Program-made: the position numbers and the translations under genes
The notes under the pieces: generated by a model
Database searches by the model: none
What the model was told of the DNA's origin: nothing
The model's input: only the letters and a program-made list of their open reading frames with translations
DNA from: Wolbachia endosymbiont (group B) of Hofmannophila pseudospretella
GTDB lineage: Bacteria; Pseudomonadota; Alphaproteobacteria; Rickettsiales; Anaplasmataceae
DNA: 64,000 nt
Assembly: GCF_964028515.1 (NCBI RefSeq)
Contig: NZ_OZ034788.1
Coordinates: 1,116,001 to 1,180,000, forward strand
Direction: 5' to 3'
In this document: piece after piece, positions 1 to 9,130 of the stretch
How the letters are laid out: each line of letters opens with the position of its first letter
How positions within the stretch are numbered: the first letter of the stretch is position 1

Positions 1-606
1 TCCCAGTATTACAATTAATACAAATAGCGAGATAATAACAGATGTGTTGTATTCAAATAAGTTACTTGACAACGCTGCAATTTGATTTGCCTGAAATGGT
101 ATACCGCCTAGAATCATTGCAACAAGCAGCATAACTGCGTAGATAAATGCAAGGAATTTTCCAGTCTTCATAAATCCAATCTTTGCAAGTCCATGTTCCA
201 TATAATAAAAAGCCCCACCAGTTGTGTTTTCAGAGCGATGAGTAAATGCAAGCACTACTTCAGCAAATTTTATTGACATGCCAAGTACCCCGGTAATTAT
301 CATCCAAAAAACTGCACTTGGCCCCCCTATTGTAATAGCTATTGCAACTCCTGATATTGTTCCAAGACCAACTGTTCCTGAAATTACCGTTGCAAATGCC
401 TGAATGTGGGTGATTATGCCGTTATTACTATGGCTCTCTAGGTTGAATAGTGTTTGTATCCCATATTTGAACAACCTGAAGTTAATGAATTTGAATCGAA
501 TCGTACAAAAAACCCCAGTTGCAATTACCCAAATAATTATAAATGGTATGTTGAATATCTTTATATATAAAAAAGAGTTTAATAGATCAGTTACTTTTAT
601 AATCAT
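1..606 (-). CDS. Sodium:alanine symporter family protein (AGCS), N-terminal part
   Basis: The gene reads leftward from ATG at 606 and runs off the window, so only about 202 N-terminal residues are present. They start MIIKVTDLLNSFLYIK and contain several hydrophobic helices. The stretch ISGTVGLGTISGVAIAI, followed by GGPSAVFWM and a segment ending GGAFYYMEHGL, is typical of the AGCS family of Na+-coupled alanine/glycine importers in the inner membrane. For an intracellular bacterium this would be a route to host amino acids. It lies upstream of nothing visible and next to pssA, which has the same direction but starts independently. Family assignment is firm; substrate is inferred. Confidence 0.85.
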   Translation of the reverse strand, partial: MIIKVTDLLNSFLYIKIFNIPFIIIWVIATGVFCTIRFKFINFRLFKYGIQTLFNLESHSNNGIITHIQAFATVISGTVGLGTISGVAIAITIGGPSAVFWMIITGVLGMSIKFAEVVLAFTHRSENTTGGAFYYMEHGLAKIGFMKTGKFLAFIYAVMLLVAMILGGIPFQANQIAALSSNLFEYNTSVIISLFVLIVILG

Positions 607-614
607 GTTGCTCA

Positions 615-1400
615 CTATTTTTTATGTAGCTGACTAGTTTTATATGCGTAATGTATATAAAGTCCGATACTTATTGGAATAGTTAAGATATAAACTACAC
701 CTAAAATTGGTAGTGTTATCCAGGGCTTACTTATAAAAAATATGATCAATATTCCAAAAAATGACACAAATATATAGGATAAACTTTTAGGGACATAAAT
801 GTATTTTGCAGAGAAAGTTGGAATATGACTTATCGAAAAAAATGAGATGGTCAAAAAGTAACAAGCTGTATTCTTTACGTTAAAAAATTGCTCTATAAGA
901 AGTAGATATTCACTTTCATGAGATTGAAAGGTAATAATTATTGGAAACAGAACAAGTAAAGCGCATACAGGGGCTGGAACACCAGAAAAGAAAAATTTTT
1001 TCCAGTATAATTGCTCTAAATGTAGCGAAACATTGAATCTTGCAAGTCTTATTGATATGCAGATTACATATATCATTACTAAAATCCATCCTACAACTTT
1101 AATTTCATTTAACTTCCAAAAATATAAAAGAAAAGCAGGTGCTGAACCAAAATTTAGAAAATCTGCAAAAGAATCGAGTTGTGCTCCAAAATCGCTGGTT
1201 GATTTTAAAATTCTGGCTATCCTGCCGTCCATTCCATCTATTATTGCTGCAATGATAATAAAAATTGCTGAAAATTCCCATTGTTCATTAAATGTGAATT
1301 TAAGTGAAGTAAGGCCAGCACATAAACCTAATAAAGTTATAAAGTTTGGGAATAACTTGGTAATAGGTAAAAATTTACTGTTACTTTCATCGTTATTCAT
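615..1400 (-). CDS. pssA: CDP-diacylglycerol--serine O-phosphatidyltransferase
   Basis: This 261-residue integral membrane enzyme joins CDP-diacylglycerol and serine to make phosphatidylserine. Residues around 54-80 carry the CDP-alcohol phosphotransferase signature: DGMDGRIAR, then G and D in DFGAQLDSFAD, giving the metal-binding aspartates. Several hydrophobic segments follow, as expected of this family. Its ATG overlaps the last codons of psd by 4 bases (ATGA), so the two are probably co-transcribed and translationally coupled. Together they form the phosphatidylserine-to-phosphatidylethanolamine branch of membrane lipid synthesis. Confidence 0.93.
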   Translation of the reverse strand: MNNDESNSKFLPITKLFPNFITLLGLCAGLTSLKFTFNEQWEFSAIFIIIAAIIDGMDGRIARILKSTSDFGAQLDSFADFLNFGSAPAFLLYFWKLNEIKVVGWILVMIYVICISIRLARFNVSLHLEQLYWKKFFFSGVPAPVCALLVLFPIIITFQSHESEYLLLIEQFFNVKNTACYFLTISFFSISHIPTFSAKYIYVPKSLSYIFVSFFGILIIFFISKPWITLPILGVVYILTIPISIGLYIHYAYKTSQLHKK

Positions 1401-2080
1401 ATAACATCAAAAGTAAGCTTCTCTTGTTTATTAAAATCTGCTATAACTGTCTCACCGCCAATGACAGTTTGTCCTTCTGAAACTCTTACCTCTATACCAA
1501 TAGGAATATAAATATTTACTCTGCTACCAAATCTTATAATTCCAAATCTTTCACCTGCTTTTACGCTCTGAGATGTCCTCAAATTACAAACAATGCGGCG
1601 TGCAATAAATCCAGCTATTTGCTCTACAATGATTTCTTTTCCCTTCTCATATTCAATCGCAATAACCTGTTTTTCATTCTCATTACTAGACCTATTGCTT
1701 ATTGCGGAAACAAACTTGCCTTTTTTATAACTCATTTCCTTTATTGTACCAGATATTGGTATACGATTAACGTGGACATTCAAAACACTTAAAAATATGC
1801 TAACAAGCGTAAACTTCTTTTCTTCTTCATTCTCTTCTGATAAAGAGTAACTAACTTCTTCTATCTTTGAAATTACACCATCAGCAGGGCTTAATATAAA
1901 GTCCTTATTGTTTGGTACAGCTCTTGCCGGATCACGGAAGAAATAAGTACATAATAATGTTGGGAATAAGCAAGTAATGCCAGCCCCCCAAGATATAGAA
2001 AATGCTATACATGTTACTATAAAGGAAATAACTATAAATAAATAACCTTCTCTGTTTATATTAGGCAAACCAAAGCACAT
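1397..2080 (-). CDS. psd: Phosphatidylserine decarboxylase proenzyme, short form
   Basis: The enzyme decarboxylates phosphatidylserine to phosphatidylethanolamine at the inner membrane. At 227 residues it is the short, single N-terminal membrane-anchor form (hydrophobic residues about 12-45) rather than the long E. coli type. SPADGVISKIEEV, a histidine in LNVHVNRIP, and RFGSRVNIYIP near the C terminus are visible. The GS in the last motif is where this family self-cleaves to form the pyruvoyl group. It is the first gene of a psd-pssA pair; the pssA start overlaps its stop. Confidence 0.93.
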   Translation of the reverse strand: MCFGLPNINREGYLFIVISFIVTCIAFSISWGAGITCLFPTLLCTYFFRDPARAVPNNKDFILSPADGVISKIEEVSYSLSEENEEEKKFTLVSIFLSVLNVHVNRIPISGTIKEMSYKKGKFVSAISNRSSNENEKQVIAIEYEKGKEIIVEQIAGFIARRIVCNLRTSQSVKAGERFGIIRFGSRVNIYIPIGIEVRVSEGQTVIGGETVIADFNKQEKLTFDVI

Positions 2081-2313
2081 AATTTATTCTCGATAATTCA
2101 TTATTAACAATTTATCATTTATAATTTCTCATGAAAAGCTTTTTTTCACTTCTTCACTTTTGGAATGCTTATATAAACATTTGCTTATATAACCATTGAT
2201 AGAGATTAATTTTTAATGAAAATTTAATTTTCTTAGCTATTGTTAATATTATTTTAATAAAAACTTAATAATAATTCTTAATAATATATGAATTGTTGTG
2301 TTCTTAATTTCGT

Positions 2314-3453
2314 ATGACAGGGGAAATAGAAAAAGATGAATCTCCTTCCTTATACTCTGCAATTCGGATGGGTGATATTGAAGCTACAGAGCTGCTAATA
2401 AAGTTTGGTGCAAATGTCAATGATAGTTATGAACGTAATAGTACACCACTACATATTGCTATCGGGTATAAGCAGTTTGAAATAGCGAAATTGCTGATAA
2501 ATAACGGAGCAAACGTTAACGCAAAAACTGAAAATCATGGCAAAGATGACTTAACACCAATGCACCTTGCAATTTTTGCAAACACGCCAGAGTTTATAGA
2601 ATTGCTAGCTAGCAATGGTGCGTCAATTGATGAAAGAGAAAGCACTGAAGGACATACACCTTTTCACCTTGCTGCTTTATATGGGAATAAAAGTGTAATA
2701 CAAGCCTTAGTTGATAAGGGACAGAATATTGAAGATATTGATAATAATGGACGTACAGCTTTATTTTTAGCTATTAGGCAATGCACTGGAGCAGAGGATG
2801 ATAGCAGAATAGAAGTTATCGAGTATTTGATAAATAAACTCAAAGCAGACATAACGAAAAAAGATAATAATAACAACACAATACTTTTTCCTGCTGCTAA
2901 TAATTGTCCTGAAAAAGTAGTGAAACTCATCATTAAACAATATGTAGGAAGCTTTGATAGAGATCAGTTGAAGAATTTTATCAATCATAAAAATAAAGAT
3001 GGAATGGATGCTTTGGATATTGCGCTCAACAGTGAAAATGAAGAAGCCATTGAAGTACTTAGATCATATGGAGCAAGTATTGAAAAGATAGAAGGTGAAA
3101 GTCGTATATTTCGTGCAGTAGAAGAAGGTAATACAGGAAAAGTGAGCCTTCTTTTAGAGCAAGGAGCAAACGTTAATATAAAAAATGGGAATGGACTTAC
3201 TCCTTTAGATCTTGCAATGCAGGAAAATGATAAAGACATGGCTCGATTCCTCAGAGAGAATAAAGCAAAAACAGGTTTAGAGATAAAAGTTCAGTTAGCA
3301 GCATTAATTACGCTAACTATTATAACCTTCGGCTTAGCACTAGTAGTGTATTTTATTGTGAAAGGTATTAAAGAAATTGCTGCACAAAAAACAGGCAGTA
3401 CTCTCAATAATGTAGAAAGTACAAAGATAGAACCTCCTATCAAGCACAAATAA
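2314..3453 (+). CDS. Ankyrin-repeat protein with C-terminal membrane segment
   Basis: The protein has 379 residues. Repeats with the ankyrin pattern (TPLHIAIGYKQFEIAKLLI, TPMHLAIF, TPFHLAALYGNKSVIQALV, TALFLAIRQ, TPLDLAMQ) run from about residue 10 to 310. One hydrophobic helix near residues 325-350 (AALITLTIITFGLALVVYF) is followed by a basic, polar tail. There is no signal peptide. Ankyrin proteins are abundant in Wolbachia and are candidates for proteins that meet host targets, but the partner here is unknown. The tail helix suggests a membrane-anchored form. The upstream 230 bases are very AT-rich and hold no other gene. Confidence 0.85.
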   Translation: MTGEIEKDESPSLYSAIRMGDIEATELLIKFGANVNDSYERNSTPLHIAIGYKQFEIAKLLINNGANVNAKTENHGKDDLTPMHLAIFANTPEFIELLASNGASIDERESTEGHTPFHLAALYGNKSVIQALVDKGQNIEDIDNNGRTALFLAIRQCTGAEDDSRIEVIEYLINKLKADITKKDNNNNTILFPAANNCPEKVVKLIIKQYVGSFDRDQLKNFINHKNKDGMDALDIALNSENEEAIEVLRSYGASIEKIEGESRIFRAVEEGNTGKVSLLLEQGANVNIKNGNGLTPLDLAMQENDKDMARFLRENKAKTGLEIKVQLAALITLTIITFGLALVVYFIVKGIKEIAAQKTGSTLNNVESTKIEPPIKHK

Positions 3454-3540
3454 AGCTTTTACAGGTAGTTGATAAGTTTCTTGCTTTATTTACATTCTTT
3501 CTATAGCATGATATATTAATGTTAGAATAGGGTGTGTGGT

Positions 3541-4776
3541 ATGTTTGCAGGTCAAAATAATAATCAACAGCAGAATAGAAATAGAGCACAAGACTTAGTA
3601 AGAAGAGTACAAAATGCTCATAATAATACTAATAAAATTAAAAAATTCATTAATATAGCTTTATTAATAAGTATGATTCTTCCATTTTCTCTTCTGATAC
3701 AATTTTCTTTGTGCTTATGGATGGTAAACCATTTTTTAAAACCAGAGGAAAATGAGAGAAGATTATCAGCATGGCCAAAAAATATTATTAGAGGAATATT
3801 AACGGCTGCTTTAGTCATATGTATTATTATTTCTTGTGTATTTTTAGTGCTTCCTATGTTGTTCTTCTGCTTGCTAAACAAAACACTCACTGAAGCAATA
3901 CAGCAGTTTAACGATTTAATACAACAAATTCCAGAGGAAGAAAGGGGCCTTTTTGCTGCTGATATAGTCAATATTCTTCCCTTTGTTGCGCAAACTACTC
4001 ATGATCCAAGTGCAGTTGCTAGTATAAACTTGAGTGTTGATAGACTCGTAGAAAAGTATAAAGAGAATTTAAGCAAAGATGAATTCTATGTACAGCTAAA
4101 TAGAGGTAACACAACCGGCATTGAAGAGTACATCAAACAGTCAAATGAGTTTACAGAAGGCGATAAATCTCATGCACTTGAATGCTTAAGATTTATCAAT
4201 AGAACAGGAGATAATTTTAAAGACAATCATAGTAAGTTAACACTAAAGCAAGCAGCTATTTTATGTTGGAAAGCCTGCAATGATAGAAATACAGGGACAG
4301 AAAATCAAAGAACTCCTTTAAATGATGAATATATAAAAAATAGAAAGGATATGTTTGTAAAAGGTCTTGTAGACGCTGCAACAACTTACGGTAATCAAGG
4401 TCAAAGTTGTGCAGGTGGAACATACAATAAATTATTTGAGTCTTTATCTAGCTTACATCCATCAGTGGTTATTACACTCGATGGAGAAGAGGCTAGAGAA
4501 ATGATAAAAGAAACGATCACACAAAAATTCCCTGAAATGGCCAGAACCAATTTCACCAATTTCTCTGGAACAGAACAAGAAAGGATCCGTAGCGAGTTAC
4601 CAAAGTTATCATCTGAAACAGTAAGGTATATTATGACTACGCATTCAGCTCTTGAGAGAAGGTGTCAAGAGTTCAGCAATAGATTAAACAATGATAAAAA
4701 GAATGAAATATTAGAAGAGTGTATGAGCAACTTATCCTGTGTTGAGCTAGAAAGTCCAATTGAAAGAAGAAGGTAA
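3541..4776 (+). CDS. Unrecognised protein with two N-terminal membrane helices
   Basis: I do not recognise this family. The reading frame opens at GTG 3532, but ATG 3541 has AGGG about 8 bases upstream and is the better start (about 411 residues). The N terminus is rich in Asn and Gln, then come two strong hydrophobic helices at about 35-65 and 80-115, and then a soluble, mostly helical, charged region of about 280 residues. The layout, with a short polar leader, a hairpin of two helices and a large soluble tail, resembles bacterial inclusion-membrane or secreted proteins, but that is only analogy. It follows the ankyrin gene in the same direction with 87 bases between. Confidence 0.6.
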   Translation: MFAGQNNNQQQNRNRAQDLVRRVQNAHNNTNKIKKFINIALLISMILPFSLLIQFSLCLWMVNHFLKPEENERRLSAWPKNIIRGILTAALVICIIISCVFLVLPMLFFCLLNKTLTEAIQQFNDLIQQIPEEERGLFAADIVNILPFVAQTTHDPSAVASINLSVDRLVEKYKENLSKDEFYVQLNRGNTTGIEEYIKQSNEFTEGDKSHALECLRFINRTGDNFKDNHSKLTLKQAAILCWKACNDRNTGTENQRTPLNDEYIKNRKDMFVKGLVDAATTYGNQGQSCAGGTYNKLFESLSSLHPSVVITLDGEEAREMIKETITQKFPEMARTNFTNFSGTEQERIRSELPKLSSETVRYIMTTHSALERRCQEFSNRLNNDKKNEILEECMSNLSCVELESPIERRR

Positions 4777-4994
4777 ATTGTATTTGATTGTAGCCATTTA
4801 TCTTAAAATATGAAGCAGAGTTTTGGATTATTTGAACTTAAGTTTATGTATTGAAGTAACATGTAAAACCACTTCGTGTAGGTGATGTATTATATTTTAT
4901 CTACATGTCAAAGATCCTTCTCTCAACTTAAAGATGTTGCTAATCAGCACATACAAATGTAATATTAATTAATATTTATAAATAAAGCAATTCC

Positions 4995-7367
4995 ATGGAA
5001 AGTAACTACAACGCTGACGCAATAAAAATCCTAAGAGGTCTTGATGCTGTGAGAAAGCGTCCGGGTATGTATATTGGTGACACTGATGATGGATCAGGCT
5101 TGCACCATATGGTGTATGAGGTTGTTGACAATGCGATAGATGAGTCTTTAGCTGGTTATTGTAGTAAGATTGAAGTTAGCATAAATGAAGATGGCTCAGT
5201 ATCTGTAACCGATAACGGTCGTGGCATTCCAACTGATATTCATGCAGAGGAAGGAATATCAGCAGCAGAAGTAATAATGACCCAACTACATGCAGGAGGT
5301 AAATTTGACAGCAATACCTATAAGGTTTCCGGAGGATTACATGGTGTTGGAATTTCAGTTGTTAATGCGTTATCGAGTTGGTTGGAATTAACCATCTGGC
5401 GCAACAAAAAAGAACATTTTATGCGCTTTGAAGATGGTGAGTCTGTTGAATCTTTAAAGGTAGTCAATGAAAACACAAGTAAAAGAGGAACTAGAGTAAC
5501 GTTTATGCCATCAACGGGGACTTTTAGTAGTATTGATTTTAGTTACTCCACTCTTGAGAGTCGCATCAGAGAATTGGCATTTTTAAACTCAAATATTGAG
5601 ATCATTTTGTGTGATCTCCGTAATAAACCACATGTAAAGTCTCATTTTAACGATAGTAAAGAGTCTGAAGATAATTTTGGTACAGCTAATTTTGTACGCT
5701 ACTTAGACAAGAATAAGACACATGTTACTAAAATTGCCAGCATTAGAGATGATGTAAAAGATCTAGGTACCAGTGTAGAAATATCAATGGAGTGGAATGA
5801 TTCCTACTATGAGAATATGCTATGCTTCACAAATAATATAAGACAACGGGATGGTGGTACGCATTTGGCAGGGTTTAGATCTGCACTAACCAGATGTATC
5901 AATAACTATGCAAATAATGAAGGTTTTTTGAAGAAGGCAAAAGTGAACTTGACTGGAGAAGATGTTAGAGAAGGCTTAACTTGTGTTTTATCTCTCAAGA
6001 TGCCTGATCCTAAATTTTCTTCACAGACAAAAGATAAATTGGTCAGTTCTGAAGCGCGGGCAGTTATAGAGAGTATAGTTTTTGACAAGTTGAGTACAAT
6101 ACTTGAAACTGACCCCAAGTTAGCAGCAAGTATAGTAGAAAGAGCAATTAGGTCAGCAAAAGGAAGAGAAGCCGCAAGAAAAGCACGAGAGTTAGTTAAA
6201 AATAAAAACAATATTAATATTGCAACTCTACCTGGAAAGCTTGCCGATTGTCAGGAAAAAATTCCTGAGTTATCGGAATTGTTTATAGTAGAGGGTAATT
6301 CTGCAGGTGGTACTGCAAAGCAGGGACGTAATCGTAAAACACAGGCGGTACTTGCTTTAAGAGGAAAAATTCTAAACGTAGAACGTGCAGGGCTGGATCG
6401 TATTTTTTCATCTGCAGAAATTGGCTCTCTGATCACGGCAATTGGAGCTGGAATAGGGAGTGAGCACTTCGATATTGAAAAAACTAGGTATCATAAAATT
6501 ATCATTATGACAGACGCAGACGTTGATGGATCGCATATAAGAACTTTGATTCTAACTTTCTTTTTTAGACATATGCGTGAAGTAATTGAAAAAGGATATT
6601 TATACATAGCGCAGCCACCCCTCTATAAAGTTACAAAAAATGCTAAAGATACTTATATCAAAGATGATGAAACTTTTGAAGAGTATATAGTAAATTCAGC
6701 GATTAAAAGATTAACATTAAATGGTGTAGGCAAAGATTTGCGTTTCGTTTTGAATAAGTGTCTCAGTATTTCAAACATTAGCAAAAATTATGATAGGGAA
6801 ATACCAAAAGATCTCTTAGAATCATTGCTAATTTTAAGTAAAAAGAATGCTCTATTGTCTGCTGATGAGATATTAAAATATTTAAAATTGATGTATAGTG
6901 AATATACTTGGGAAGTAGAAGTAAAAGATGAGGAAATTCACATTGCTAAATTGTTTCAAGGGTTAGCAGACAAATATGTATTCTCGCTTAGTATGCTTGA
7001 AAGCAAAGAAATACAGAATATATTGAGTTCTCTTGATAACATAATTGACTTATTTAATGGTGATTCATTTTTACAGTCGCAAGAAACTGAAATAAAAATA
7101 AAGTCTCCAAGTGCACTCGCAAAAATAGTGATGGATTATGGTAAAAAAGGTTTAACTCTGCAGAGATTTAAAGGCCTTGGTGAAATGAATGCTGATCAGC
7201 TTTGGGAAACTACACTCAATCCAGAAACTAGAACTCTGCTAAAAGTTGAAATAAAAGATTGTGAGGAAGCAGATAGCATATTCTCGGTGCTAATGGGTGA
7301 TATAGTTGAACCACGTCGTGACTTTATAAATAACAATGCACTTAACGTGCATGATGTTGATATTTGA
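4995..7367 (+). CDS. gyrB: DNA gyrase subunit B
   Basis: The 790-residue protein supplies the ATPase and TOPRIM parts of gyrase, which negatively supercoils DNA with GyrA. The GHKL ATPase region shows YEVVDNAIDESLAGY (about 40-54), DNGRGIP and GGLHGVGISVVNALS. The TOPRIM region has VEGNSAGGTAKQGR (about 432) and TDADVDGSHIRTL (about 506). The tail has the GyrB-type QRFKGLGEMNADQLWETT. Length matches the family. GyrA is not in the window. A weak GCTAA...TTAGC hairpin follows the stop. Confidence 0.97.
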   Translation: MESNYNADAIKILRGLDAVRKRPGMYIGDTDDGSGLHHMVYEVVDNAIDESLAGYCSKIEVSINEDGSVSVTDNGRGIPTDIHAEEGISAAEVIMTQLHAGGKFDSNTYKVSGGLHGVGISVVNALSSWLELTIWRNKKEHFMRFEDGESVESLKVVNENTSKRGTRVTFMPSTGTFSSIDFSYSTLESRIRELAFLNSNIEIILCDLRNKPHVKSHFNDSKESEDNFGTANFVRYLDKNKTHVTKIASIRDDVKDLGTSVEISMEWNDSYYENMLCFTNNIRQRDGGTHLAGFRSALTRCINNYANNEGFLKKAKVNLTGEDVREGLTCVLSLKMPDPKFSSQTKDKLVSSEARAVIESIVFDKLSTILETDPKLAASIVERAIRSAKGREAARKARELVKNKNNINIATLPGKLADCQEKIPELSELFIVEGNSAGGTAKQGRNRKTQAVLALRGKILNVERAGLDRIFSSAEIGSLITAIGAGIGSEHFDIEKTRYHKIIIMTDADVDGSHIRTLILTFFFRHMREVIEKGYLYIAQPPLYKVTKNAKDTYIKDDETFEEYIVNSAIKRLTLNGVGKDLRFVLNKCLSISNISKNYDREIPKDLLESLLILSKKNALLSADEILKYLKLMYSEYTWEVEVKDEEIHIAKLFQGLADKYVFSLSMLESKEIQNILSSLDNIIDLFNGDSFLQSQETEIKIKSPSALAKIVMDYGKKGLTLQRFKGLGEMNADQLWETTLNPETRTLLKVEIKDCEEADSIFSVLMGDIVEPRRDFINNNALNVHDVDI

Positions 7368-7546
7368 TTTTAGAAACGCTAAACCCTTATGGCTTAGCAT
7401 TGTGTGCCAAACCGGCTATTTAAAACGTACTACTGACCAATCCATTTCAGAAATCTGAATTGATTTCGGTTGTATTCCCGTTTTCGATCATAAATATATA
7501 GATTTTCTGCCCTATTGTTGTTATAATTAACACCTTGCTAAATTGA

Positions 7547-9019
7547 ATGTTAATGAATGAATTGAGAAGGTTCACTATTACAGAGATGTATGATGGACTA
7601 AGACGGGGGGATTTTTCTGCTGTTGAGCTTGTAGAAACGCATGTTAGTGCAGTCGAAAATGAGCAACTAAATGCATTTGTAACAAAAACCCCAGAAATCG
7701 CGATAAAAGCTGCTAAAATAGCAGATGAATACTTTTTGAAACAAAAAGATAATATTTCATCACTTATGGGCATACCAGTTGGTGTTAAAGATTTATTCTG
7801 TACAAAAGGAATAAAAACAACAGCATGCTCAAAAATGCTGGAAAATTTCATCCCGACTTATGAATCTACGGTATCTAATTTGCTTTTAAAAAGTGGAGCA
7901 GCCATGCTCGGTAAACTTAACATGGATGAATTTGCTATGGGCTCTGCTAACATAAATAGCTATTTTGGCCCTGTTGAAAATGTATGGATTAGAGAAAGTG
8001 ATGGAGAAAAAGTTGTTCCTGGTGGATCATCTGGTGGATCTGCAGCATCAGTTGCTGGGTTTTTATGTGCTGGAGCATTAGGAAGCGATACTGGTGGGTC
8101 TGTACGTCAACCAGCAGCTTATTGTGGAGTGGTTGGAATAAAGCCAACTTATGGAAGATGTTCGCGTTTTGGTATGATTGCATTTGCAAGCTCTCTTGAT
8201 CAAGCAGGAGTCATTACTCGTTCTGTTTCTGATTCAGCATTAATGCTGGAAACAATTTGTGGCTATGATGAAAAAGATTCAACATCGAGCGAAAAACCAG
8301 TGCCTAAATTTTCTAATCTTATAAATGGTGATATCAAGGGTAAGCGCATTGGTATACCAAAAGAATATAGAATGGATGGGATTTCAGAAGAAATCGTTCA
8401 TCATTGGGAAAAAGTTTCTTCCAATTTAAAAGAAAATGGTGCTGAAGTTGTTGACATTACTCTGCCTCATACTAAATATGCGATACCGGTTTACTATCTA
8501 ATTTGTTCTGCTGAAACTTCATCTAATCTTGCTCGCTATGATGGTGTACGTTACGGATTCAGGGTTGATGCTGATACCCTTGAAGAAATGTACTCGCTAA
8601 CAAGAGCAGAAGGTTTTGGTAAAGAAGTGAAAAGGAGAATTTTAATTGGTTCTTATGCGCTTTCTTCAGGTCATTACAATGAGTATTATGAAAAAGCACA
8701 GTGCATTAGGGCATTAATCAGAAATGATTTTATAAAAGCGTTTGAAAAAATAGATTACATACTTGTGCCATCTGCTCCAACAGAAGCTTTCGGCTTAAAT
8801 GAAAAGCCAGATCCGCTAATGATGTGCATTAATGATGTGTTTACCGTGCCGGCAAGCTTAGCGGGATTACCTGCTATTTCTATCCCTGTTGGGCTCTCAA
8901 ATGAAGGTTTGCCACTTGCCTTGCAAGTAATTGGAAATTATTATGATGAAACTGGAATATTAAATATGGCAAGTGTGATAGAGCAAAATTGCGGCAGAAT
9001 AATTGACTCTCTTATATAA
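7547..9019 (+). CDS. gatA: Glutamyl-tRNA(Gln) amidotransferase subunit A
   Basis: GatA is the amidase of the GatCAB complex. It releases ammonia from glutamine so that misacylated Glu-tRNA(Gln) (and often Asp-tRNA(Asn)) can be converted to the correct aminoacyl-tRNA. The amidase Ser-cisSer-Lys triad is present: Lys in GVKDLF (about residue 80), and the serines in PGGSSGGSAASVA and GSDTGGSVRQPAAY (about 158-190). The length of 490 residues is normal. Two in-frame ATGs (7547 and 7553) are possible starts. GatB and GatC are not adjacent. Confidence 0.96.
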   Translation: MLMNELRRFTITEMYDGLRRGDFSAVELVETHVSAVENEQLNAFVTKTPEIAIKAAKIADEYFLKQKDNISSLMGIPVGVKDLFCTKGIKTTACSKMLENFIPTYESTVSNLLLKSGAAMLGKLNMDEFAMGSANINSYFGPVENVWIRESDGEKVVPGGSSGGSAASVAGFLCAGALGSDTGGSVRQPAAYCGVVGIKPTYGRCSRFGMIAFASSLDQAGVITRSVSDSALMLETICGYDEKDSTSSEKPVPKFSNLINGDIKGKRIGIPKEYRMDGISEEIVHHWEKVSSNLKENGAEVVDITLPHTKYAIPVYYLICSAETSSNLARYDGVRYGFRVDADTLEEMYSLTRAEGFGKEVKRRILIGSYALSSGHYNEYYEKAQCIRALIRNDFIKAFEKIDYILVPSAPTEAFGLNEKPDPLMMCINDVFTVPASLAGLPAISIPVGLSNEGLPLALQVIGNYYDETGILNMASVIEQNCGRIIDSLI

Positions 9020-9130
9020 TATATTTTCTTATAGTAACTATAGCATTATGATTATTTTAGCTATAGGAAACAAGAACTTGATTTTTGTAGCTAAATAATA
9101 GACCATCAAAGGCACACTCAAATATCTAAA

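Noticed and set aside
1033..1404. Plus-strand frame opposite pssA
   Set aside because: It overlaps a well-supported gene on the other strand and has no ribosome site or family features.
4777..4994. Possible regulatory RNA before gyrB
   Set aside because: Short hairpins exist but none is stable or matches a known RNA; the region is ordinary AT-rich leader.
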